Of a DNA stretch of 29,521 nucleotides, positions 1 to 5,578 are shown piece after piece (positions within the stretch are counted from its first letter, which is position 1; the number at the start of each line of letters is the position of its first letter). Below the pieces are notes generated by a model that saw only the letters and a program-made list of their open reading frames with translations, made no database searches and was not told the origin of the DNA. The stretch lies in IMG/VR virus record IMGVR_UViG_3300031886_000025, positions 1 through 29,521 of that record. One strand, given 5' to 3'. This stretch comes from a virus. The position numbers and the translations under genes are program-made.

Positions 1-510
1 CAACTAAAAGACGATATTGATGCATCACGTAAGAACGACTTTGGTCGTAGATTGTTTGAGGTTTATGCAGGAGAATATACTAATTCATTCTTGAATAGCA
101 AATCTGAAACATCTAAACTTTTAAAAGTTGTAGATATAACAAAACAACAATTAGAAGACGCGAAGAAAACAGCCGGAGATAAAGAAAAGATTATCGAATC
201 TAAACAATCAGAAATCGATGGTCTTAAAAATAAGGCTGAAAGAGAATCTGTAGTTAATGAGTTAATTACACCATTAAACACAGAACAAAAAGAAATAATG
301 ACGAATTTACTGGAGAGCGTAGACACTGGAAAATTGCGTAAGCAATTTGACAAATATATGCCCGCTGTAATAAACGGTAGGACGCCAGCGAAAAAGGCAA
401 GCTCAAGTATAGGCACAGAAATAACAGGCGATAAAATTGAAAATAACATTGGTAATGTGAGTCAATTCAATAGAAATATTGTAGATATAAAAAGACTCGC
501 AGGAATCTAA
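1..510 (+). CDS. 22: Prohead core scaffold protein, gp22-like (5' partial)
   Basis: The reading frame is open from the first base, so the true start lies upstream; the visible part is 169 residues. The family forms the inner scaffold of the T4-like prohead and is degraded by the gp21 protease during maturation. Visible here are the NDFGRRLFEVYAGEY segment near residues 12-26, a charged Lys/Glu-rich stretch at about 40-80 with coiled-coil character, and a conserved-looking block at about 92-125 (LNTEQKEIMTNLLESV followed by YMPAVI). All of these recall gp22 of marine T4-like phages. The gene sits 17 bases before the capsid gene, in the usual 22-23 order. The TTG at position 52 is not a start, because the frame continues upstream with family-like sequence. 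The identification rests on remembered family patterns plus gene order. Confidence 0.85.
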   Translation, partial: QLKDDIDASRKNDFGRRLFEVYAGEYTNSFLNSKSETSKLLKVVDITKQQLEDAKKTAGDKEKIIESKQSEIDGLKNKAERESVVNELITPLNTEQKEIMTNLLESVDTGKLRKQFDKYMPAVINGRTPAKKASSSIGTEITGDKIENNIGNVSQFNRNIVDIKRLAGI

Positions 511-527
511 AAAGGAGAAAAAACACA

Positions 528-1700
528 ATGTCAGAACTAACAGAAACACGCTGGCAGGATACAAAGAGTGCGTTACTTGAAGGCCTAGCAGGCAATAAAA
601 AGTCTGTAATGGAAGCAACCTTAGAAAATACTAGAAAGTATTTGGCAGAGGCGGCAACAGCTGGAGCAACTTCGGCTGGTAACGTAGCTACTTTAAACAG
701 AGTGATCCTACCGGTAATTAGACGGGTTATGCCGACTGTAATAGCTAACGAATTGGTTGGAGTTCAACCGATGACTGGCCCAGTTGGTCAAATCCACACA
801 CTAAGAGTTAGATATGCTGATGCCAACGACGCAACAGGTGGCGACAATGACGTTACTGCAGGCGAAGAGGCATTATCACCATTCAAAATAGGTCAAGCCT
901 ATTCTGGAGACAAAACTGCTGGAAAAGGTGGCGGAACAGCCGGCTTAGAAGGTACAGGTGGTAACAGACTATCAATTCAAATCTTGAAACAGGTTGTAGA
1001 AGCCAAAACTAGAAAATTATCAGCTAGATGGACTTTTGAATCTGCTCAAGATGCTCAAGCACAGCAAGGTGTAGACGTAGAAGCAGAAATTATGGCGGCA
1101 TTAGCCCAAGAAATTACTGCTGAAATTGATCAAGAAGTAATTAATTCTTTAAGATCTCTAGCACCTACAGAAGAAGCATATGACCAAGCGGCGGTATCAG
1201 GAACTGCTACATTCGTTGGTGATGAACACGCGGCTTTGGCTGTAATGATTAACAGAGTAGCAAACAAGATAGCTCAACGTACAAGACGTGGTGCTGGTAA
1301 CTGGACTGTAGTAAGCCCTCACGCTTTAACAGTTCTTCAATCAGCAACAACTTCAGCGTTCGCAAGAACAACTGAAGGAACTTTCGAAGCACCTACTAAC
1401 CAAAAAATGGTTGGTACTTTAAATGGTTCAATGAAAGTGTACGCTGACACATACGCGGCTGACGGAACGGCTGTATTAGTAGGATATAAAGGCTCGTCTG
1501 AAGCAGACGCGGCGGCATTCTACTGCCCATACATACCGTTAATGTCAAGTGGTGTTGTTCTTGATCCAGGTACTTTCGAACCAGTTGTATCTTTTATGAC
1601 TAGATACGGCTACGTAGAATTGTCAAACACTGCATCATCTTTAGGTAATGCGGCTGACTACTTGGGAGAGATCTCTGTTGCGAACGTAACTTTTGCGTAA
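528..1700 (+). CDS. 23: Major capsid protein, gp23-like
   Basis: This 390-residue protein is the capsid shell subunit. Family signatures are VIRRVMPTVIANELVGVQPM (about residues 63-82), the QILKQVVEAKTRKLSARW and AQDAQAQQGVDVEAEI blocks in the middle, an ARRGAGNW-type segment (here TRRGAGNW) and the C-terminal VGYKGSSEADAAAFYCPYIP. T4 gp23 has 521 residues, so this is a compact version lacking much of the T4 central insertion and C-terminus. The N-terminal region has a candidate gp21-type cleavage site after Leu-Ala-Glu at residues 39-41, before the Ala/Gly-rich AATAGATSAG. A good Shine-Dalgarno (AAAGGAGA at 511-518) precedes the ATG. Its codon use is more GC-rich than the fibre genes, as expected for a very highly expressed gene. 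A strong terminator follows directly. Confidence 0.96.
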   Translation: MSELTETRWQDTKSALLEGLAGNKKSVMEATLENTRKYLAEAATAGATSAGNVATLNRVILPVIRRVMPTVIANELVGVQPMTGPVGQIHTLRVRYADANDATGGDNDVTAGEEALSPFKIGQAYSGDKTAGKGGGTAGLEGTGGNRLSIQILKQVVEAKTRKLSARWTFESAQDAQAQQGVDVEAEIMAALAQEITAEIDQEVINSLRSLAPTEEAYDQAAVSGTATFVGDEHAALAVMINRVANKIAQRTRRGAGNWTVVSPHALTVLQSATTSAFARTTEGTFEAPTNQKMVGTLNGSMKVYADTYAADGTAVLVGYKGSSEADAAAFYCPYIPLMSSGVVLDPGTFEPVVSFMTRYGYVELSNTASSLGNAADYLGEISVANVTFA

Positions 1701-1724
1701 TCAACGAGTAGAACAGAATACGAG

Positions 1725-1752
1725 AAAAGGCGGCTTTCGGGTCGCCTTTTTT
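1725..1752 (+). terminator. Rho-independent terminator after gp23
   Basis: AAAAGGCG (1725-1732) pairs perfectly with CGCCTTTT (1743-1750). The stem can extend inward by G-U, C-G and U-G pairs to a TTCG tetraloop (1736-1739). A T run reaches 1752. This is a classic intrinsic terminator 24 bases after the capsid stop codon. Confidence 0.92.
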
Positions 1753-1809
1753 CACGATTAAACTACCTTACAACCTTTAATATCTATACACTTAATAAAA
1801 CAAACCATT

Positions 1810-1831
1810 ATTTTTGATGTCTGTCAAAAAT
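1810..1831. promoter_or_regulatory. Perfect 8-bp inverted repeat, operator-like
   Basis: ATTTTTGA (1810-1817) and TCAAAAAT (1824-1831) are exact inverted copies around a 6-base spacer. It lies in the 224-base gap between the capsid gene and the next gene, after the terminator. It could be a protein-binding site or a weak hairpin. No regulator is identifiable here. Confidence 0.35.
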
Positions 1832-1924
1832 GTATAGTTTTATCTTTCAGAATACCTTTACCTAAATAATGACACGTTCCCAAGTTTAGAGGAATGTAAT
1901 TTAAATTTGTAAAGGAGGTCCACA

Positions 1925-2158
1925 ATGGATATTTTACAAAAAGTTAAAGGATGGGCAAAAGGAATTGCTGATGTTGGTGTATCTTTCATCGCATTAGGAA
2001 TTGTTTTAGAAATTCTTTTCAACGGTCAAGGTATTCCGTTCTGGCCAAATGTTTCTGTGATAGGAAATGTACAGGGCGTACTCTCTGGATTTAGTGATCA
2101 AGGATTACTAGGTTTAGTAGCGGTTTGGATACTATATCATATCTTCAATAGAAAATAA
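1925..2158 (+). CDS. Small two-helix membrane protein, holin-like in architecture
   Basis: This 77-residue protein is of unknown function. It has a short amphipathic basic start (DILQKVKGWAKG) and a hydrophobic segment at about residues 17-32 that carries a single Glu29. A loop containing GIPFWPNVSVIGNV follows, then a second hydrophobic segment at about 60-74 and a basic end, NRK. Two short helices and a charged C-terminus fit a holin-like or other small inner-membrane protein, but nothing proves lysis function. The start is well supported: AAAGGAGGT at 1911-1919 is an essentially perfect anti-16S match, five bases before the ATG. It stands alone between the post-capsid terminator and a strong hairpin downstream, so it is probably made at its own level. 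I suspect similar small proteins occur near gp23 in marine T4-like phages but cannot confirm this from the sequence. Confidence 0.72.
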   Translation: MDILQKVKGWAKGIADVGVSFIALGIVLEILFNGQGIPFWPNVSVIGNVQGVLSGFSDQGLLGLVAVWILYHIFNRK

Positions 2159-2184
2159 TATAGATTTAGATAACTTAACCTAAT

Positions 2185-2213
2185 CTTGGGTGGTACTAAT
2201 GGTGCCACCTAAG
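2185..2213 (+). other. Strong RNA hairpin without a T tract
   Basis: CTTGGGTGGTAC (2185-2196) pairs with GTGCCACCTAAG (2202-2213) over 12 positions, including two G-U pairs, around the loop TAATG. No T run follows, so it is not a standard terminator. It lies 26 bases after the membrane-protein stop codon and 8 bases before the ATG of a possible 33-residue peptide. It may protect the upstream mRNA 3' end, act as a processing site, or control the next start. Confidence 0.6.
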
Positions 2214-2221
2214 CAATAACT

Positions 2222-2323
2222 ATGATTACTTTATTCATTTTATCAAAACTTGGAATTCAAATATCATTAATCGTAATACTCACCAACATATTCTCTAGCA
2301 TATTAGGGTTTACTTTTTGGTAA
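2222..2323 (+). CDS. Possible 33-residue hydrophobic membrane peptide
   Basis: An ATG-to-TAA frame encodes a 33-residue peptide beginning MITLFILSKLGIQ and ending GFTFW. It is almost wholly hydrophobic, with one Lys, one Ser-Lys turn and a continuous potential transmembrane span. It fills most of the otherwise empty stretch between a strong hairpin and the sigma-70-like promoter. There is no clear Shine-Dalgarno; the bases before the ATG are AAGCAATAACT. Its stop codon lies inside the downstream inverted repeat. The composition argues for a real small membrane peptide, but AT-rich non-coding DNA can produce the same by chance, so confidence is modest. The function is unknown. Confidence 0.4.
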   Translation: MITLFILSKLGIQISLIVILTNIFSSILGFTFW

Positions 2324-2326
2324 ACC
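2307..2326. promoter_or_regulatory. 7-bp inverted repeat abutting the -35 box
   Basis: GGTTTAC (2307-2313) and GTAAACC (2320-2326) form a perfect inverted repeat with a 6-base centre. It ends five bases before the -35 hexamer of the promoter at 2332-2359. The location suits an operator or activator site for the lipoprotein-hemB unit. No T tract follows on the plus strand, so a terminator is unlikely. Confidence 0.4.
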
Positions 2327-2331
2327 AAAAC

Positions 2332-2359
2332 TTGACTTTCTACCAAAATACGTTATAAT
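2332..2359 (+). promoter_or_regulatory. Near-consensus host sigma-70 promoter for lipoprotein-hemB
   Basis: TTGACT (2332-2337), a 16-base spacer, and a perfect TATAAT (2354-2359) are present. The expected transcription start, 6-8 bases downstream, falls at about 2366, which is the A of the lipoprotein ATG. The mRNA would therefore be leaderless or nearly so. This differs from the NATAAATA late promoters that precede the structural genes. Confidence 0.75.
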
Positions 2360-2365
2360 GTAAGT

Positions 2366-2557
2366 ATGAAAACAATAGCTATATTTTTTCTTTCGTTGTT
2401 TGTATTAACAGCTTGTTCAGTAAAAAATCCTGCATTAGATTTAGGTAAAAGATGTATGCAAAAAGGTGACCAAATTGTATATTCTTACCTTTGGGTTTAT
2501 GACAAAGAAGCTGGAAATAAAGCAACAAAAGAAATGTGCGATCAAATCGCAGAATAA
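2366..2557 (+). CDS. Small lipoprotein
   Basis: This 63-residue precursor has a clear lipoprotein signal: basic MKT, a hydrophobic core at residues 4-14, and the lipobox L-T-A-C with Cys17 as the lipidation site. The mature part is only about 47 residues and has two more cysteines (Cys30 and Cys58) that could form a disulfide outside the cytoplasm. By known lipoprotein processing it should be anchored in an envelope membrane of the infected cell. It is the first gene after a strong sigma-70-like promoter and lies 6 bases before the hemB-like gene, so the two are probably co-transcribed. Small phage lipoproteins can act in superinfection exclusion or in lysis (spanin-like), but neither is shown here. 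The ATG is placed by the signal peptide and matches the predicted transcription start. Confidence 0.75.
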   Translation: MKTIAIFFLSLFVLTACSVKNPALDLGKRCMQKGDQIVYSYLWVYDKEAGNKATKEMCDQIAE

Positions 2558-2563
2558 ACATAA

Positions 2564-3367
2564 ATGGACTTACTCCAGCCGATCTTTGTCAACCAATCTG
2601 GTGAAACATATGAAGCTGGATTAGGCCCAGACAATTCAAGTTATAGTCTTAAAGACATTAACAACAGAATTCAAACAGACATAGACTCTGGTCTAGAAGA
2701 TTTTCTATTATTCATAACACCTAATAAAAAAACTTGGACACCTGATTGGAAATTCCAAGCAGAAGTTGTAAACAAAATTAAAACAAAATTCCCAAAAATA
2801 CAATTAAGTGTAGATGTATGTTTATGTTCAACACTACCAGATGGTCATTGTTGCGTATTAGATAAACCTGATACTAGTGAACAATTATTAGTAAGTTTAG
2901 GAAAACAATTAGAGTCTGCTGGAGCAGATGTTTTAGCACCAAGTGATATGGGAGAAAATACAGTTAAAAATCTTAAAGCAGAAACATCTAAATTAATAAT
3001 GGCATATGTAAAATGGAGAAGTGTATTTTATAGTACATTTAGAGATGTATCAGATAGTAAACCTTCTAGTGAAAGAACTTATCAATTAAATGTTAAAAAT
3101 GAATGGGGTATGACATCACGATCACATCAATATGTGGCCGATGGTGCAGATGCATTATTATTAAAACCTGCAAGTCATAGTATGGATATATTTGGATTAG
3201 TTAAAGCAGGAACATACAAACAAGTTGGACTATTTCAAGTATCAGATGAATATGTAGGACTACCTACCATTGCACATCAATTAGAAATTGCAACAATATA
3301 CAAAAGGGCTGGTGCGTCCTTTTTAGTGACATATGGCGCTAGAAACCTGGTGAAAAAGCTGGTATAA
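2564..3367 (+). CDS. hemB: HemB-like porphobilinogen synthase (delta-aminolevulinate dehydratase), compact
   Basis: HemB condenses two 5-aminolevulinate molecules to porphobilinogen, the second common step of tetrapyrrole (heme, siroheme, B12, chlorophyll) synthesis in the cytoplasm. The 267-residue protein begins at the DLLQPIFV strand and shows the zinc motif DVCLC-x7-C (Cys86, Cys88, Cys96). It also has APSDM (125-129) and the first active-site lysine Lys150 in IMAYVKW, followed by FY-x2-FRD. The carboxylate-binding arginines are in FRD and SERTYQ (Arg160, Arg171), the Schiff-base Lys201 is in LLLKPA, and Ser227 and Tyr257 are in QVSDEY and VTYGAR. Bacterial HemB has about 320-340 residues. 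Here the N-terminal arm of about 30 residues and several loops are missing. There is no Shine-Dalgarno, so translation is probably coupled to the lipoprotein 6 bases upstream. Catalytic residues look intact; activity is inferred, not shown. Confidence 0.9.
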   Translation: MDLLQPIFVNQSGETYEAGLGPDNSSYSLKDINNRIQTDIDSGLEDFLLFITPNKKTWTPDWKFQAEVVNKIKTKFPKIQLSVDVCLCSTLPDGHCCVLDKPDTSEQLLVSLGKQLESAGADVLAPSDMGENTVKNLKAETSKLIMAYVKWRSVFYSTFRDVSDSKPSSERTYQLNVKNEWGMTSRSHQYVADGADALLLKPASHSMDIFGLVKAGTYKQVGLFQVSDEYVGLPTIAHQLEIATIYKRAGASFLVTYGARNLVKKLV

Positions 3368-3390
3368 TTTCATTACTTGTAAATATTTGT

Positions 3391-3672
3391 ATGATAGAAA
3401 TAGATTCAAATCAATTGTATGATGAGTATTCAGAATACAGAAACAGACTAAAAGTTTGGAAGAGAAATCATGGCATTTTTATCAAAGATATTCAAAAATT
3501 AGAACGAACAGTAGATACATTATTAAATGAAAGATTAGATGAATTAATAATGTTAAGACAAACTAAAAGACAAATTTACCAAGAACGTGCTGATCTAAAA
3601 CTACAACAAGCAATTAATTCCTTAAAATATTTCAGTAAAATAGAGCTTTTGGCTTCCCTCTCAAAAGGATAA
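3391..3672 (+). CDS. Hypothetical coiled-coil-like protein
   Basis: This 93-residue protein is not recognised. It is highly charged and helical in character, with aromatic-rich residues 9-30 (YDEYSEYRNRLKVWKRNHG). A long stretch at about 31-80 is rich in Lys, Arg, Glu, Leu and Ile with heptad-like spacing, suggesting a coiled coil. It follows the hemB-like gene by 23 bases without a clear ribosome site (TTGTAAATATTTGT precedes the ATG). The same early-type promoter could drive it, or it could be read from weak upstream signals. Its stop codon overlaps the late-promoter-like GATAAATA at 3668-3675, which marks the boundary with the structural genes. It could be a small virion or chaperone-like protein; no function is assigned. 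Confidence 0.7.
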   Translation: MIEIDSNQLYDEYSEYRNRLKVWKRNHGIFIKDIQKLERTVDTLLNERLDELIMLRQTKRQIYQERADLKLQQAINSLKYFSKIELLASLSKG

Positions 3673-3675
3673 ATA
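3668..3675 (+). promoter_or_regulatory. T4-type late promoter (GATAAATA)
   Basis: This matches NATAAATA, the late-promoter element known for marine T4-like phages. It overlaps the preceding stop codon and gives a leader of about 70 bases before the ATG at 3753. That leader starts with a perfect hairpin. Confidence 0.7.
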
Positions 3676-3682
3676 CAATTGA

Positions 3683-3701
3683 ACTAGACACCTTGTCTAG
3701 T
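3683..3701 (+). other. 5' leader hairpin
   Basis: ACTAGACA (3683-3690) and TGTCTAGT (3694-3701) form a perfect 8-bp stem with a 3-base loop. A late transcript starting about 6 bases after GATAAATA would carry this hairpin at or very near its 5' end, a position known to protect mRNA from decay. No T tract follows. Confidence 0.6.
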
Positions 3702-3752
3702 CTTATGCAGACACAACTGCGTATAACATAGAACGTTAAAGGGAGAAAAAAA

Positions 3753-4118
3753 ATGGGAAGACCTATCAACAAAAGAAACTTCGGAACTGGTGCAGGCAAT
3801 ATTCAAGTTACATCTTGGAGAAAAGCCGCTGGTGTGGAGTCACAAACAGCTGGTTCAATCGTCAGACAAAGATCAACTAGAAAATTTATGGTTAATGCCA
3901 ATGGTGCAGAAGAATTAATGACTCTAGTTAATAAGGCACAAGGTGCTTTAGCGGCGAGTGAATTTATCATCAATGCTAAAGACGATGGTGGAACTGCTAC
4001 GCAAGTTACAAAACTTCGTAACAGAACTGTTCAAACAGAAGGAACAGCTAATTTCAAATATACGTTAAGCGACTCTAATGCGGCTACTTCAGCAGTTAGA
4101 ACTGTAGACGTAATCTAA
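3753..4118 (+). CDS. Small virion protein, MGRP family (copy 1)
   Basis: This 121-residue protein of unknown function is paralogous to the next gene. Shared features are the start MGRP-(I/V)-NK and a central segment with a GSIVRQRSTRKFMV-type motif (residues about 46-59) read as G-x-I-x-R-Q-R-x3-KFMV. Both also have a beta-rich C-terminal half ending in alternating polar and hydrophobic residues. Short MGRP-starting proteins are, as I recall, common among structural genes of marine T4-like phages; the exact virion location is unknown. A Shine-Dalgarno AAAGGGAGA (3739-3747) precedes the ATG. The gene has its own late promoter and hairpin leader upstream and an intrinsic terminator downstream, so it is a single-gene transcription unit, which implies high copy number. 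Confidence 0.75.
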   Translation: MGRPINKRNFGTGAGNIQVTSWRKAAGVESQTAGSIVRQRSTRKFMVNANGAEELMTLVNKAQGALAASEFIINAKDDGGTATQVTKLRNRTVQTEGTANFKYTLSDSNAATSAVRTVDVI

Positions 4119-4142
4119 TAATATAAACTAATAACGCATTGT

Positions 4143-4171
4143 AAGGGGAAGTTTTCACGCTTCCCCTTTTT
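4143..4171 (+). terminator. Rho-independent terminator
   Basis: AAGGGGAAG (4143-4151) pairs perfectly with CTTCCCCTT (4160-4168) over 9 bp, with loop TTTTCACG and a T run through 4171. It ends the first MGRP gene. A late promoter starts two bases later. Confidence 0.93.
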
Positions 4172-4172
4172 G

Positions 4173-4180
4173 CATAAATA
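4173..4180 (+). promoter_or_regulatory. T4-type late promoter (CATAAATA)
   Basis: A NATAAATA match placed immediately after the terminator, 20 bases before the ATG at 4200. It would restart late transcription for the second MGRP gene and the fibre-like genes after it. Confidence 0.75.
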
Positions 4181-4199
4181 AGTATAATATAATAAGAAT

Positions 4200-4577
4200 A
4201 TGGGTAGACCAGTTAATAAGAAGCATTTTGGGATCGTTAGTGGTTCAGACAACAATTTTGTTGTTACTGTGAAAGTGGGTACAAACGCAGTTTCGGCAGT
4301 TGGGATCATTAAAAGACAGCGTGGATCTAATAAATTTATGGTAGATGATGCTAATGATGATTCCGGAAATGAAGGAATATGTAGGTTAGTTGATAAAGAC
4401 ATTAATAGTTTAAATGATAATGAAATGTCTTTAACAGGTTACATAGGCGGAGCTGGTGACGGAGTTAGACTTAGAAAAGTGTTTAATAAAACCGCAATTG
4501 ACTTTTCCGGCGTCCGTTATAAGTGGTCAGTTACAGATGACTCAACGTCTAGCCAAATGGTTTTAACTGCGGTATAG
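4200..4577 (+). CDS. Small virion protein, MGRP family (copy 2)
   Basis: This 125-residue paralogue of the gene at 3753-4118 shares the MGRPVNK start, a following aromatic-Gly pair (HFG against NFG) and the motif G-I-I-K-R-Q-R-x3-KFMV at about residues 34-47. The rest has diverged and is richer in Asp and Asn, consistent with an older duplication. The function is unknown; a structural role is inferred from context. The ATG has no good Shine-Dalgarno (AATATAATAAGAAT precedes it), unlike copy 1, so it is probably translated less per mRNA. Its stop lies 9 bases before the next ATG, so it likely forms an operon with the 327-residue fibre-like gene. Confidence 0.72.
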   Translation: MGRPVNKKHFGIVSGSDNNFVVTVKVGTNAVSAVGIIKRQRGSNKFMVDDANDDSGNEGICRLVDKDINSLNDNEMSLTGYIGGAGDGVRLRKVFNKTAIDFSGVRYKWSVTDDSTSSQMVLTAV

Positions 4578-4586
4578 GGATTGTAA

Positions 4587-5570
4587 ATGTCAAGATTTAT
4601 TCAAGTACCAAATGGTGATTATAAAGTAAAAGTCCAATCTGGTGGAGAAATAAAATTAGACACTGGTGTTGGCGTAGGTAATACTAGAATAACAGGAAAT
4701 TTAATTGTTGAAGGAACACAAACTCAAGTAACATCAAATGAATTAACTGTTAAAGATAATATTATAGAAGTTAATAGTGGTGAAAATGGTGTAGGTGTTA
4801 CACTTAATCAAGCAGGAATTAGAGTAGACAGAGGAAGTTTAGTCGATGTCCAAATGCTATTTGACGAACAATTATCCTGGAATGATCCCGATTCTCAAAC
4901 AACTAGAACAGGCGCTTTTACATTTGTAGATGTAAACGGAGCATTATTAGGTTTACGAACTAATAGTATTAGCACCGGTGGACCAATTTATTTTCAACCA
5001 GGTGGTTCAGGTTCTTTAAGAGTTATAAAAACAAGTTATGAAACTTACGTAACAGACGATAATGATATTCCTAATAAAAAATATGTTGATACTGAAATAG
5101 TTACTCAAATTAATTCTTTAGCACCTGTGTTTATTGGACATAGTGATACAGAAGTAAGGGTAGCTGATTCTACAGGTGGAGCAAATCCAGTTAGTCAAAT
5201 TACAATGTCAGTTGATGGTGTTGTAAAAGCTAAAATGAACAGCAATTCTTTTGAATTATATAATACTACTGTTGATATTGGTCAAATTAGAATTGAAGAT
5301 AATATTATATCAAACACCGTAAGTAATGGTGATTTAAAACTAGAAGCACCAGGTACAGGAGCAGTAAAAGTTACTGACTCTTTTGTAATTCAACAAACAC
5401 CAAGCACTTTAGACCCTGCTACAGACCCAGCATATGATACAGAAGGTGTTAAACTATATTCAAAAGTTCCAGCAGGAGGCGATACTGGGCTTTATTATGT
5501 AAATACAAACGATGCTTATGGAGAAATGATCAGTAAAAATAGATCAATTGTCTTAAGTATGGTGTTATAA
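4587..5570 (+). CDS. Tail-fibre-like virion protein
   Basis: This 327-residue protein is beta-rich with fibre-type repeats. Early residues 30-70 read GNTRITGNLIVEGTQTQV and LTVKDNIIEVNSGE, a pattern common in phage fibre shafts. A later region (about 235-270) reads IGQIRIEDNIISNTV followed by DLKLEAPGTGAVKV. The same D-x-(I/L)-L-x-A-x-G-x-G-x-(I/V) repeat recurs in the 917- and 1236-residue proteins downstream, so these fibres share a building block. The segment NKKYVDTEIVTQINSL (about 169-184) resembles a linker seen in phage fibre proteins. It is 9 bases from the preceding gene and 8 bases before the next, so it belongs to one operon. The exact fibre role (shaft, collar or baseplate) cannot be told. 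Confidence 0.72.
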   Translation: MSRFIQVPNGDYKVKVQSGGEIKLDTGVGVGNTRITGNLIVEGTQTQVTSNELTVKDNIIEVNSGENGVGVTLNQAGIRVDRGSLVDVQMLFDEQLSWNDPDSQTTRTGAFTFVDVNGALLGLRTNSISTGGPIYFQPGGSGSLRVIKTSYETYVTDDNDIPNKKYVDTEIVTQINSLAPVFIGHSDTEVRVADSTGGANPVSQITMSVDGVVKAKMNSNSFELYNTTVDIGQIRIEDNIISNTVSNGDLKLEAPGTGAVKVTDSFVIQQTPSTLDPATDPAYDTEGVKLYSKVPAGGDTGLYYVNTNDAYGEMISKNRSIVLSMVL

Positions 5571-5578
5571 GGATAAAA

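Noticed and set aside
52-54. TTG as the start codon of the first gene
   Set aside because: The frame is open to the window edge and upstream codons (NDFGRR) fit the gp22 family, so the gene is partial rather than starting here.
1814-1838. TTGATG and TATAGT as a sigma-70 promoter before the two-helix membrane gene
   Set aside because: The spacer is only 13 bases, too short for sigma-70.
4183-4188. TATAAT as a host-type -10 box before the second MGRP gene
   Set aside because: There is no -35-like hexamer at a suitable distance, the region just upstream is a terminator, and a late promoter already accounts for expression.
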